Source: Chloromonas sp. AAM2 (taxonomy: Eukaryota > Chlorophyta > Chlorophyceae > Chlamydomonadales > Chlamydomonadaceae). From it: a stretch of 46,737 nucleotides of DNA. This document shows, piece by piece, positions 11,812-23,769 of this stretch (within the stretch, counting starts at the first letter, position 1; each line of letters opens with the position of its first letter). Both the position numbers and the translations under genes were made by a program. The notes beneath the pieces were generated by a model. It was not told the DNA's origin. It ran no database searches and saw only the letters and a program-made list of their open reading frames with translations. Location: positions 341-47,077 of the forward strand of contig QAXH01006101.1 of the NCBI GenBank assembly GCA_004335635.1, read 5' to 3'.

Positions 11812-12009
11812 TTTGTTTATGTCAAGCGTTCAGGGCATTGACATGCGTTTTGACTGAGGTTCGCTGAGCAGATCACAGCATCAGATGCTGCGATCAACCT
11901 TGCTAGGTCATTTCGATCGGCAGCACGTGTCAGAAACGTGCAAGAATTCAACATTTGCCATTGCCAGCCTTGCGACAGCGTCAAGCAGAGAGCGAGACTC
12001 GCTGTCATT
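11812..12009. promoter_or_regulatory. Probable bidirectional promoter of ZIP and RAD54-like genes
   Basis: The two divergent ATG codons are 198 bp apart. The interval holds a G-box-like CACGTG (gcacgtgtc near 11921-11929). The motif tgctaggtcat recurs near 9101-9110, in a ZIP intron. In-frame codons continue upstream of the RAD54 ATG to 11938, so an upstream start there cannot be excluded. Confidence 0.45.
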
Positions 12010-15000
12010 ATGCGTGAAGACGATGATGTGTCGCTCAAAAGCCTGTCCGATGCTGACGAGCTGAGTGGCGATACAAACGATGAAACTACGCCTTATGCCT
12101 CACCCTTGACCGATGGCAATGGTCAGCAAGATGTTAGTGAAGGAAGACCAGCCAAGCGGCCACCCAAAGCCTTCTCTAAGCCACAGCCCATGGCTAGCGG
12201 AGGCCTCGGTGGACGAGGGAGCACCGCTGTTCGCGGTGGGCGAAGGTCAGGGCCGTCCAGCGGCAGAGGCGCGCTGGCTTCGCACCCCATACAGTCAGTG
12301 CAGCCAATACGCAAAGCCATTGGCAATATCAGAGCCCCGTTCAAGGTGGGAAGGTTTGAACGATGGCCGTGTTCGACACAGCTTCGCCGGCGCCAAACCC
12401 GCAAGGTTATCCGACAGTGCAGTTGCATGTACCAACCCCTGCCACTTGGCAATGAATTGCTTGGATATGGATAGCTCGACGTCTGCCCGGGTCAGGTTGC
12501 GTTAAGGCTGTACTCTATAAACCAACAATGGGGACAGCTGTGGCAGCCTTCCAAACAGATCCAGCTGCCCCTCGGTAGGCATAAAGTTGCAAGCCACCAG
12601 TCAAGCTTGAATGCATGATCTGCTTTGCTTCCAGATGCCGTTGAAGAATTATGTGCCGCCTCCGGACAAGCCGCTGGCCACCTTGGGGCCACGGAAGAGC
12701 TACGCAGGCACCCTGCTCGCCCGCATCACACACCACATCGCGAACCCGGCCCTGCACACCGTTGCGCCTGAGGTGCGCACGCAGCCCAGCCCAGGCAACA
12801 GGACAACTAGTGTGTGATGGAGTCATTATCTGCTGAGCTGCAGCATGAGCCTGTACTGAGGTGTAAGGCACAAGTAGCGAATAGCGTTAGCGCCTGCACG
12901 TGACCATGGCATGAATTTGCATGTTTGCAGGTGGCTGGAGCGCCCTTCTGTATCTATGACCCCGCAGAGGATGAGGACGACATACGACGGACAACGCTCA
13001 AGAAGGTGAGGAGTGGAGTGAGTGAGTGAGTGAGTGAGTGAGTGAGTGAGTGAGTGAGTGAGTCGTCACACAAGTCGAACAGACACAAGTCAAGCATTCA
13101 TATACATCATCATACTCGCAATGCGCAGGTGTACGTTGAGCCCGCCATGGCCGGCAAACTGAGGCCGCATCAGAGGGAGGGCGTCACCTTCATGTTCAGG
13201 CGCCTGGCTGGGCTGGTCAAGGGGGGCTTCACCGGCGCAATTCTCATGGATGGAATGGTAGGTCTCCAAGTTGTTGTCAGACTGAACACTCTGTTACATG
13301 GATTTGTGGCCGCTGCACAACATGACTTTACATATATAGTGGAGTTTATGACTATGCAATCGTTTGTGGGCTTGTGCATGCCTGTAATAAATTAGTTTAC
13401 CTGGTGTTGAAACTCGAGGAACTATTTGTATGGCTTGCTAATAGCTGTAACTACAGCACTACTATCCGTAGACATAGCTCTGTAACACACTCTCAAACAC
13501 AGGCTATCCGCTTTGCAGGGCCTTGGCAAGACCTTTCAGTCAATCTGCACAATGTGGACCCTACTGACCACCGGTAAGTCCCAGAAAACAAACCATCATA
13601 ACCGCAAACCCTAATCACGAGCCAGCTACCATTGCGGGTTGCACTGACATTGTAAGTCAACACACAATCATCTGAAGTGTTGTTGGGTTCTTGCGAATGC
13701 TTACACTTGCGTTTTTGCGCAGGCACGGAGGGCAAGCCGACCTGCAGCCGTGCGCTGATCCTATGCCCCTCCTCGCTGGTCGTCAACTGGGGCAACGAAC
13801 TCAGGAGATGGATTGGGGAGAACCGCGTCAGCCCACAGGTTCGTCAGGGTCTGTTGTTGGTTTGTGTTGTGCCGGGTGTCTGCAGCCATGCACATGAGTT
13901 AGGCCATGTCGCGATCAAAAACTCAGTCTCCTGAACGCTTTGCAGGATGTGCCTGTCGCGGTACATGGCCATGCACTCTCACTATGCTGTTGCTTGTCGT
14001 ACTTGAAAACATCTTGAAGTAACATACCGATTCACGCACGTGGGATCTTTGCGTAGTTATACACACTTGGCCAAGGGTTTTAGTTGCTAGTCGTAATTTG
14101 TGATCAAAACCTCTTCAATCCCCATTGTACGTCAGGGTTTGGTGTTGTGATTACACAAGTGTGTCTGCAGCCATGCCCGTACATGTGTGGGGCCATGTAA
14201 TATGCAGACAACATTGTTGCTCTCCTCGCAACTTGTAACTTGTAACTTCGCAACTTGCAACTGCTCTCTTGCAACTTGCAACTTGCAACTTGTGCTTGTT
14301 ACACTACAAGGCCAGTAGCTGCAATCCCACGGCTCACACATAGGACCCCTGCGTGTTTGTACACACCAATATCTGGTTGTGTTGCTTAGTAGTGAGCGTC
14401 ATTTTATCCTCCTTCATTTCCATTTGCCGCAGGTGATAGACGACACGAGGGCGGCGGTGGTTGAAGAGGCCCTGAGCAGACTGTGGAACGGCATGTACAC
14501 ATGTCCGGTGGCCGGGCGGGCGCAGGGCAGCAAGCCCCAGGTCCTGATCATGTCCTACACCACATTCAGGCGCGAAGCAAGCCGATGTTTGCCTGCCTTA
14601 CATGACATCTGCGATGGTTGACTGTTGGGCATGTTTGGCAGACGGCTTGCCATACCCAAAACATTGAGCACATCCAGCGACCCCGGCGCCGCGTTTCAGT
14701 GACTGTGAAGCTCAGATGGTATCAATCACTAACAAGCTTTTGAACAAGCCTTTCCTCTCTTCATCACACTCATGGCAGGACTCACAAGGAGAGCGTGTAC
14801 AAGAAGAAGGTGGACCTGGTGGTTTGTGACGAGGCGCACTGCATGAAGAACGGGGACGCTCAGATCACTCAGGCCGTGGCGGGCCTGCCGGCTATCAGGC
14901 GGCTGCTGCTGTCAGGAACACCAGTGCAGGTGGGGCAGGTGATGGGTCGGCCATTTCAATGCTGTCATTGGTTACACTGACCCGAGCCATTTGCACCAGG

Positions 15001-18000
15001 GCTCTTGTCGTCGATTGTAAATCCCATGCAACAATCTGATCGCATCGACCTTAGTGATTCACACTAGGCTCTTGTTGCCAATCCTGGAGGGTGATCATGC
15101 TTATAAGCTCGTCCACACCTCTCCAATCCAATGTGGGTAGCGATCATTTCAAGGCCAAGGTTTTGATTTGATCGAGACTGTCAGTGCCTGAAGGCAATTG
15201 CCAATCATGGCCACGCATTGTTGAGTCTGCCTTACCACCTGTTGTGATTGCATGCTGCAGAACGATCTCATGGAGTTCTATGCTCTCTTCCATGTGGCAG
15301 TGCCAGGACTGCTGGGAGAGAAGCCCCAGTTCAAGAAGAAGTTTGAACTGTGAGTGTGCGGAATGCATGATGCTTGCACTGTCATTAAGGCTGCCATCAA
15401 GGCTGTCATTAAGGCTGCTCAGCAGAACACCGTGTGCGATTCCTGCTGATGAGACTAACATAGCGTGTTCCAGCGTTTTGATATACAACAGTCGTGTGTC
15501 CTATGGTGTGTTCCACAGGCCCATCAGCCGAGGCCAGGATGCAGACGCCACCGAGCGGGAACAAGCGCTATCCAATGAGCGCCAGGCAGAGCTGCTGCAA
15601 GTGTGCGGCACCTATATGCTGAGAAGGTAAGAGCTATCGAAGAGCTTCTAAGGGCTATGGATTCGTAGTACCCGACTCGCCCACACAGTCTGGTGGCCAA
15701 CACTGCTGAATGCATTTAACCAGCCACCTTGCTGCACCAGCAGCGAGCTACACTAAAGTCATAGACGTTGTTTAAACCTCAGGCACCAGAGCTTGTTGAT
15801 CAGGCACCATTCATCACAAATGTCAGACTTCTGGACTTTCACAAACTGTTTCCCGACCTTATGTCACTACCTGGCACTCACCCCTTCATAGCCTTTTCAT
15901 TCTCAACTGTTTTTATTTCCTGCAGGACGTGTGGGGTGATGGCGCAGTACTTGCCACAGAAGGTTGAACAGGTGGTGTTCTGCAGGATGAGCCCACTGCA
16001 GGTGCGGCAACACTGGCAGAGTCAGCCAGTTCAACATGATGGCCAAAGGAAGGGGTACAAGACTTACAGTACTCATTGAGAGGTTTTGGAGGCCAAAGGA
16101 CATGCCGCATCTGTGACTGATCCGTGTCAGGGGATGCGCACGTGTGACTTGTCTGTGTCACGGGATGCGCACGTATGACTTGCCGGTGTCAGAGTGCACA
16201 TGCCGCGCGTGTGAACGATGGACTGCTTACAGCTTTGTGGCATGGTGGAAAAGGGTGAGAAGGAGATGACGGACCTCTGTTGCTGTAAATGCAAGTGGCA
16301 GTATGTAAAACTTGAAGCATACTCAGTTGGTTTGCTGGCGTTATGGAAGCCTATGGACTTGAAGTGATTCTGATGATCCTGGCAGGGTTTTGAGCTAGCT
16401 GGTTTTGGCTCCCCACAGGCCCACCAACCGCTGGCAGCTTATCACGCTTCTTTGACTGTTTGTCTTGCAGACCAAGTTGTACGACCACTTCTACCGGTCG
16501 CGGCCGGTCCAGTTCATGCTGCAAGGCGGCCGGCCGGGTGCTGCAGCCCGCGATGCTGCTGCTGCCGCTGCTGCGTCCGGCAAGGCGCCTGAGCGCCCCA
16601 GTGGCACGGGGGCAAGGGCCAGCGGTGCAGTTGACTGCCCCACAGAGCTGGACATGGAAGACGCAGAGCAGGCGAGTGTGCGGACAGGTGACGTGCATGC
16701 TGAAGTATGTATGTGCACTGTGGGCGTGGCAGAGCTCGCGTGAAATGCAAGGTAAACTCTACGCTTTAGACATCGTGACATAAGAATGGGCAGACTCACA
16801 GTATTAAGATGTGCTTTATCCTTTCCTGTGTTTGTCTTGTGGGTTGGCTTGGGTTGAAAAGTAAACGTGAGCCAACACTGCACTGCACATTTTGTAGGCA
16901 AATGGTGCAGTATGCCAGGACCTGTGTTCAAAGACAAAGGTTGCAGCAGATACTCTCTACTATGCCAGGACGTGTACTCATCAGCTGAATAACAGCTTTG
17001 GGCTGGCTTAACAAATTTCGTATGCTGTCCTGCCTTTCTCAGGTAGCGACAGCGCCTGCGCCTGGTGCCAAGGCCAGTGGCGCCAGCAAGGGTGGCAAGC
17101 GCAAGGCTGCCGCCTCCGGCCGGGCTGACACCACTCCCAGGGAGCCAGAGCTGACGGTGCTGGCCGCCATCACGGCTGTCCGGAAGCTGTGCTGCCATCC
17201 AGACTTGGTGAGTGGCGCTGATGGTGATATGTCAGTTGTACAACCTGTATGGGGAGATGTTGGGGGGGGGACCTGCTGTGACAGTCTTACACCCAGGCAT
17301 TGTCTTAGCAGCCATGCTGTCAATCAATAGCTCTTCTTGCTCATAAGCAATACAGGACCCTGCGGGAGAGTTTTCGATTCAGGTTTTCAATCCACTGCAT
17401 GCGGATCCAGGTGTTGTAAGGTTTGTAGGTTGTCAAGTCAGGGTATGCTGTTGTCAGCTCTCTTTACTCCGTGGTACGAAGTCCTGATTGTGCCACTGCA
17501 TGCAGATCTACAACATGGTGACGTCATCTGCACCCCGACTCACTGCAAGGCAATCAGGTATGAATTTCCCGCATCATGCCTGGCATAGGCTTCTGTAAGC
17601 ACGGAATTGTGTGCAGATATGAACCGACTGATTACAGATGCTGAATAGAAAGGCAGTTGTGCTTGTGAAACTATTGCACTTGTTTTAGGCAGCTCAATGC
17701 ACGCCGTAGGCCCGCTGGCAATCGTCTCATGTTCAAGCGATACTTCAGGCAAATCGACTTGTAATGAATGCTGATGACAATGATGACTGTGGTCCCTGTC
17801 TTCAGGCAGTCTACCCAGCAGTGCTGCTGCTCATGCAAGGCTATCAGGTATGCTGTGTAGCTCGAGAGAAAAGAGTGCAATGCGTTCAACAAGCGGTTGT
17901 GATGCTTGGGCAACTGCTGCACTTGTTTGTGGTAGCTCATTGCGATGATCAGAGCAAGCTGTGGGCAAGTATGTGCTTGCCATGTAATGATGTTAATGAT

Positions 18001-21000
18001 CATGATGATTGCCTGCCTTCAGGCGGTCCACCCAGCAGTGCTGCTGCTTATGCAGTGGCGGAAGGGTCGACAGGGCCCAACGAACCTAAGGACGTCATCA
18101 CCGGCTTTGAGGGGTCAGCAGCTGTCTTCGGCACGTGCTCACCCACGCCCTACGTGCCGGGAAAGTGTGATCCCTTTCACTCTGGCAAGGTGAGGGACTG
18201 CCAGATCAAGGTGTAAGGTCTGGGTTAGGCAAGGCGTCTTCCGCGCGTCGTCAACTTTGTTTGTGGCCATCAGGGCCCTTGGACAGCATAGATGTTTGCG
18301 TGTAACCAGCATGCAAGTGACCTGATCACGAAGGGCAATGGCTGGTAAATACTCCATGTACGATCAGTACGTCCACTCCTTGCCACCAGACACAACCATA
18401 CACCATGTCCCAAACGCCCATCGTCTTTGCCAACGTATCTGTAGAAGAGTGTCACCTTAGGAACGTGAGTGAACAAGTAAACTTTTGAAAGGCAGGCGTT
18501 TGGCATGCGCCACTTCACTTGCCTGCATCCAACAGTCTGCACCCGAAACATGTTTGCATCACAGCAAGTCCTTGCCACGCTCTGTCCTGTGCCCGTGTTT
18601 GTTCACAGATCCAGGTTCTGGTTCACTTGCTCAAGAGCATCCGCGCCGCTGGGCCCACAGACAAGGTGGTCCTGGTGTCCAACTTCACAACATCGCTGGA
18701 CATCCTGGGGAAGGTGAGAGTTCATCAGACAGGCAACCAACCAGTGGTCCTTTCCAGTCAAAATCTGCGGCGGACACTTTGGTCTGCGTGGATATTGAGG
18801 GTATGGCAAGGCCTATCTCTCCTTGTCTGAACCTGGCAAGGCGCCTAGCACTGTGGCTTGTGTGAGGGCATGGAACTTTCTGCCTCTTCTTGTCTCAACC
18901 TGGCACAAGGCAAAGCCCTGCGTTTTCTGTACACTCCCATGCAATATGGGATGCCATGCCGACCACGCATGCAGCTGGCTGACGAGCAGCGGTGGCCCAA
19001 CCTACGCCTGGACGGGAATCTGAGCGTCAAGAAGCGCCAAGCCCTAGTGGACACCTTCAACGACCAGACCCACCCCTCCTTCCTGCTGCTGCTGTCCAGC
19101 AAGGCGGGTGGGGTGGGGCTCAACATCATTGGGGCCAACCGACTCATCCTCTTCGACCCTGGTGGGGATCAGCAGCATGTTTGTTGACGGGACTATTCAG
19201 AACGTGTTGATAAAGGTGCAGCGACGTGTGTTGTGCATTGAGGAGACTAGGTAGGATGCATTGACACACCCCAGGTGTACTTGTCACTATTGCCCTGGGT
19301 TAGCTTTCTGGTTCATCAGTGCTGCTTGCCTGCATGTTGACGTGGGAGCTCTCATGCTGCGCTGTGTTAGCTGCCATGCAGTACCTGGTTAGCACCCATC
19401 GTATGTTATGTGTCTGACGTTCCACATGTGTTTGCTCCAGACTGGAACCCAGCCAACGATCTCCAGGCCATGGCGCGGGTGTGGCGGGAGGGGCAGAAGA
19501 AGCGGGTATTCATCTATCGGTTACTCACAACAGGCACACTCGAGGAAAAGGTGCGAGCTTTTCAATGACTGGGTTTGCAAGTACATGGCGTACGAAGAAG
19601 CGCACCCGCTGCACGATGAACACTTCCGCGACTAATCATGTTACAGGACAAGGCAAGTTTAGGGAAACAGAGCTGACTGCACTTTGCCCGACTGCTGTCT
19701 TGCTATCCTTCTTACAAAGCCAGACGATGGGACAGAGCAGACCCGCAGCAGCTGTACATGCTGCAGATACAAGATGCATGCATAACGCAGTGCGTCCCGT
19801 CATCACACTTGCTGGCACACCCCCCTGCACCAGGTGTATCAACGCCAGCTGATGAAGCAGGGCTTGTCCAAGTCGATTGTGGACGACACAGGGCCCACCA
19901 AGGGGCAGTTCAGTCATGAAGAGCTCAAGTCCTTGTTCAAGGCGCGTGCTTGGTACATGAATCTGGTTCCAGTATCTGTAGCAATGGGCATGCGGTACAA
20001 GGGTCAGAGAAGCAAGAAAATGCAAGCACGTTTTTGCGCATGTGGGGCCAGCACCAAGGATCCTTGTTGGGCGTGCTGGAGATCATTCCTGTGCGTGCTT
20101 TCGTGATGCATGGGCCAGGCCAGGGGCTGGAGTTCGCATGCTGCACCACACCAGTCGAAAGGCCGGCAATGGAAGCAATCATGACCAGTGGACGCTTTCT
20201 ATCAGACGGCATTGCGCCAGACGTTGCCTCTTCAAGCCATGTGCCGTGGTCAGATGGGATACAGCTTTGTAGCACTCTCAAAGCATCAGTTACGTTGACG
20301 CTCTTCGACTGAGTTCTGATCTGATCTGCGACTGCAGATCAACACGGGTGTGGTGTGCGACACGCACGGCGCCATCAAGTGCAAGTGTGACGGGCAGCAC
20401 AGCACCATGGTGTCAAAGGCGGCTGCTCTGGCAGCAAAGGCAGCGGAGGAGCAGGTGGCAAGGGACGAGGCAGCGGCACAGGGACCAGTGGAGGACAAGG
20501 TGAATCCAAGGGGGACCATCAAGCAAGGCACACAAACTGTTGTGCGTTTGTAATAGATTGGTTGGGTGCATGATGCAGTAGGAAAGCTGAAAAAGATTGG
20601 CATTAACGGCAACAAACAAGGTGGTAATGGATTGAAGCCGCGCAACGTCTGTTAAGGCAAGCCAGTAATGAACACAAGGTGAGTAAACATGCCCGCCTGC
20701 CTACACAACAGCAAAGGCCATGGCAGCCATCACCACCTGGTGCGTGCGTGTTCTTAGGTTGAAGAGGAGGCGAGTGTGATGGACTGGGCGCACCTTCATG
20801 ACGTGCAACACTCGCCCGACACAGTGTGGAAGGTAAGGCCCTGAGGCATGGGACAAGGCGTAGGTTTGGAGTCAGGCTGCGGCATATGCTCGTTTGCATC
20901 ACCCTTAAATTCTCACCGGAATCCTCACGGCCGATGCCAATCTGAACAAGGCCTCGTGCATGATCTCTGATGCAAGATACGTACACTCTTCTGCTTGGAT

Positions 21001-21500
21001 GCCCACAGTTCGGAGCCAGATTCTCAGTAAAGGTTTGAAACAGTCTTGCTCTCATGCGACTGCAATTGATATGCCAGCAGGTTTCCCATGCCATGGCCTT
21101 TCTGCGGTAATTCATTGGCATCACATCTTCAACTGACACATCTGCAGTGTGCCAGCAAGTCTTGCTGTGATTTTATGCACGAGTCCATGCCTGCGGCCTA
21201 CATGTGCGCAATGAGTGAATGACAGTGGCATGTGCTGTGGCCATGTTGCAAATGCAATCTTGTGGGTGTGATTTTAGGATTTGCCCCGCTTGATGTGCCC
21301 ATTGATGTACCCCACTTGATGTGTGCTTTCAGGATATACCCATAATCGGACGCAAGAGTGTGAGCTATCTCTTCAGCGACCACATCACAAGCCAACCCAA
21401 GCCAACACCAGGCACAGCTGCTGCAGCAACAGAAGAGGACGAGGAACAAGAGGAAGAAAAACCGCCAGAAACGCCTTCATGGGATGATGAGTTCTCATGA
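12010..21500 (+). CDS. RAD54-like SNF2-family DNA translocase (RAD54/RAD54B/Rdh54 type)
   Basis: Twenty-two exons join into about 969 residues: 12010-12345, 12635-12772, 12931-13005, 13129-13257, 13519-13573, 13723-13838, 14433-14569, 14779-14929, 15261-15349, 15519-15626, 15926-16001, 16471-16671, 17043-17207, 17506-17557, 18023-18189, 18609-18713, 18975-19161, 19441-19550, 19834-19941, 20338-20499, 20758-20832, 21333-21500. RAD54 proteins use ATP to remodel DNA and promote Rad51 strand exchange in homologous recombination in the nucleus. Visible motifs, in order: [21 protein letters not shown] (Walker A), [140 protein letters not shown] and [13 protein letters not shown], then [12 protein letters not shown] as in RAD54B/Rdh54 tails. 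An Ala/Gly/Lys-rich insertion (exons 12-13, roughly 90 residues) interrupts the core. The usual acidic residue before MGLGKT is Gly. Three donors appear to be GC (after exons 7, 12 and 19); exon 12 has a GT alternative (16687 joined to 17052). Confidence 0.93.
13006..13064. repeat. (GTGA)n microsatellite starting at a splice donor
   Basis: The donor AAG|GTGAGG at 13006 of the RAD54-like gene is followed almost at once by about twelve pure GTGA units (from 13016), so the short intron begins with many donor-like GTGAGT words. Confidence 0.9.
14227..14293. repeat. Heptanucleotide repeat (CAACTTG)n in a RAD54 intron
   Basis: About nine imperfect copies of caacttg / taacttg lie in the intron between exons 6 and 7. 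The same intron holds two diverged copies of a roughly 60-bp segment (about 13845-13905 and 14130-14200, sharing tgtctgcagccatgc). Confidence 0.8.
15381..15419. repeat. Short tandem repeat in a RAD54 intron
   Basis: Three tandem units of the form gtcattaaggctg / ccatcaaggctg lie just after exon 9. The tract is intronic and not frame-bearing. Confidence 0.6.
16111..16194. repeat. Tandem repeat of about 31 bp in a RAD54 intron
   Basis: Nearly three imperfect units share gtgact, gtgtca and ggatgcgcac in the intron between exons 11 and 12. Confidence 0.7.
17640..18060 (+). repeat. Tandem duplication, period 217 bp, with a possible optional 42-nt RAD54 exon
   Basis: Two diverged copies (about 17640-17850 and 17868-18060) each carry an aaggc(a/g)gttgtg start, a cacttgttt centre and an acceptor followed by near-identical exon-like sequence. 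The second acceptor (18022) starts the RAD54 exon 18023-18189. The first (17805) opens a 42-nt stretch, 17806-17847, ending in a good donor (CAG|GTATGC). It has no stop in the required phase and leaves the phase unchanged, so it would add 14 residues ([13 protein letters not shown] type). Confidence 0.7.
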
Positions 21501-23769
21501 TTGCCCAGCTGAGAAGCAGAAGAAGAAGAAGAAAGAAGACTAATGCATTTTTCCCGCATATTTCAAATACTTTGTGCATGCAGATAATAACGGTGTGATT
21601 GTGCAATGGCACGTGAACTCCTTTCATACTTCGAACCTCTGCACATGCCAGGTGGCACGTTACATTAACTGATGCTGCACGTTACATTACCTAATCAGGC
21701 TGACTAGGGAGCACACAAGGCAAGGCAGAGAGCGATCCTAATCATATGGCAGGAGCAACTTACCGGCCAACAGGGTGGTGAGAGTACTGAGTTTGAGGGT
21801 TGTCAAGGCTGTGGAAAGCAGCTGCCTGTCGTTCGCAAACACGCTGGTGGTTTCGGTCTGCTGGTCTGCCCGGACGCGCATGCGCTGTTGCAAACATGCA
21901 CCCCGGCCATGCTTCACATACAATCTGACCTGGTACTGCCTGATTGTAGTGAAACGCCATCCATGTAAGAGTTGGTTCATGGAACATGCAACCTACAATA
22001 ACGGCTTGCCCGTGGGATTGTCGGTTATGGTTGGTTGCGACAGACCACTAGGGTGGGAGGCGGGGCACCTTGGACAGTCCTGGAGCTGCCATTAGGGATT
22101 TCTACAATTGTTATTGTTACATGAACGCTCTTACGATGAAGCAATGGGAACATGCACTGTAAATTCTACCAGTTCGTGAAGCCCCCAGGTGGTGCAGAGA
22201 TTTCCTCTTCCCACAATGTAGCATGCGCACTTGTAAGCAGGCTAGTGGCAGGCTGGTGAACATCATTGAGCCAACATACCGTGGCCTGTGCAGTACCAAC
22301 TGGGAGAGAGTGAACCAATCGTAATTGTGTAATATTATTTGCCAGTATCATCCAGGCTCTTTTCTCAGGTGCCAAATGCAAACGTATGATTGCTGACTGC
22401 CCGTTCCATGGATGACACATCAGCATGTGTGAAAGTCAAATGCTTGGCACGCCATACCCTTTGTATTGCAATGGCTCTCTGCCTCTGACCTCTGGCGGCT
22501 GGCTTGCACAGCACGAGCTTTGCCATGATGCTCACGCACTTGCATCTTGAACTGCCTTTTTTCTGGGACAAATGCCCGTGCTGTGCTGGACAACAACATG
22601 GCAACAGGGTGTCTGCCGTCGGCGCCCATCTGTCCAGCCATCAAGAAGCATCAAGGAGCTCAAGGACGCACCTCGCCTGCTGTCACAGCCCCTGTGCAAT
22701 CCAAGGTGTGGGCTACGCCACGCCATGGCTGCACCAGCGCCAGCAAGAGGCTGAGTGTGCGCACACTGAGGGACCTGCCCACTCAGGTAAGGTTTGAGCA
22801 TGGGTGGAGTGGCTAATGGGCTATGGGGAAGGGTGGACCAGCGTTTAGTTCATGCCGACATTCGCACACAAAGCTGGCTTGACGCAAAACACACGATGGG
22901 GGCTGATGTTTTTGCTTGACCTGATGATGCCTGTAATGCCCTGGGGCTATTCCTATGCAGACACCGCTCTGACTGCTATAGTAGCAGACAAAAGTACAAA
23001 AAACTGTTGAGCAGCCAAGAAGGTTGGCACCGTCTATCATGCAGTGATGAGTGCTGCTGCAGGCCTGTCACTGGCTCATCACACATCTCATTCTGTCATT
23101 CAGGCCCACCCTACACAGTGCGTGACCAAAGCCCTTGTGAGGCGTGACACACTGAGTGCGCATGGAGGAGGCCTGGAATGTAACAAGACAGCAGACAAGG
23201 TAGCTGAACGCCCAGGTCTAACACAAGGTCACTTGGTAGAGCAGCCCTACCACCGCTATGTCATGTGTGCCTGTGTCATATTTGTTCCGTGAAGCAGGCA
23301 AGGTAGCATCCAAACCACTAGCTGATCGCAGTTAGCAACCCAGGTGTCTGCCGCACTTCCGCCCCATTTCTGTCCCATGTGGTAGAATGAGGCAATGTCT
23401 GGACTGCGCCATCATGTGGTCAGCACACAAGGGCAAGAGGGTAGGGTGTTGGGCTGTACCTATCACTGTCTTATCACCACATGCGGTAAACAAACGAGGG
23501 CACCCCCAGAGGGACACCCGTTGTGCCCAGATTGTGGCAGACTCACGCAGGGTGGTCAACAGGCTGTCTAGGTCAAGACCCACCACCCAAGTAATTCGTG
23601 TTTGGTTGAAATGCTAGTTGATCAGCATGTACATCAGATAATTAGACATAGAAAAGAATCAGTGACCATACAGCCAACGGAATGTACTGCCCAAAGGCAC
23701 TTTTGAAACCGCCAAACTGGACGGGGACATCGTTCTCGCCACTCCCTCGTCATCCCCATACACTTCAAA
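21501..23769. other. Intergenic stretch between RAD54-like and L29 genes, with TE-like remnants
   Basis: No complete gene is visible. It holds the second copy of the 59-bp dispersed repeat. Two exon-like pieces were seen, each open and ending in a donor-like site: about 22547-22789 before CAG|GTAAGG, and about 23101-23199 before AAG|GTAGCT. They do not join to a recognisable protein. A TGTAA at 22158-22162 is the first after the RAD54 stop but is 658 bp away. The likely 3' UTR of RAD54 and the L29 promoter are here. Confidence 0.5.
22669..22727. repeat. Dispersed 59-bp repeat, copy 2
   Basis: This matches 1597-1655 with three mismatches, in the same orientation. In this copy one frame is open through the repeat and on to a donor-like CAG|GTAAGG at 22790, whereas copy 1 has a stop just past the repeat. 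Confidence 0.75.

Noticed and set aside
16491..17198. Minus-strand open frame of 235 codons
   Set aside because: It is antisense to two GC-rich RAD54 exons and their intron, with no motif of its own.
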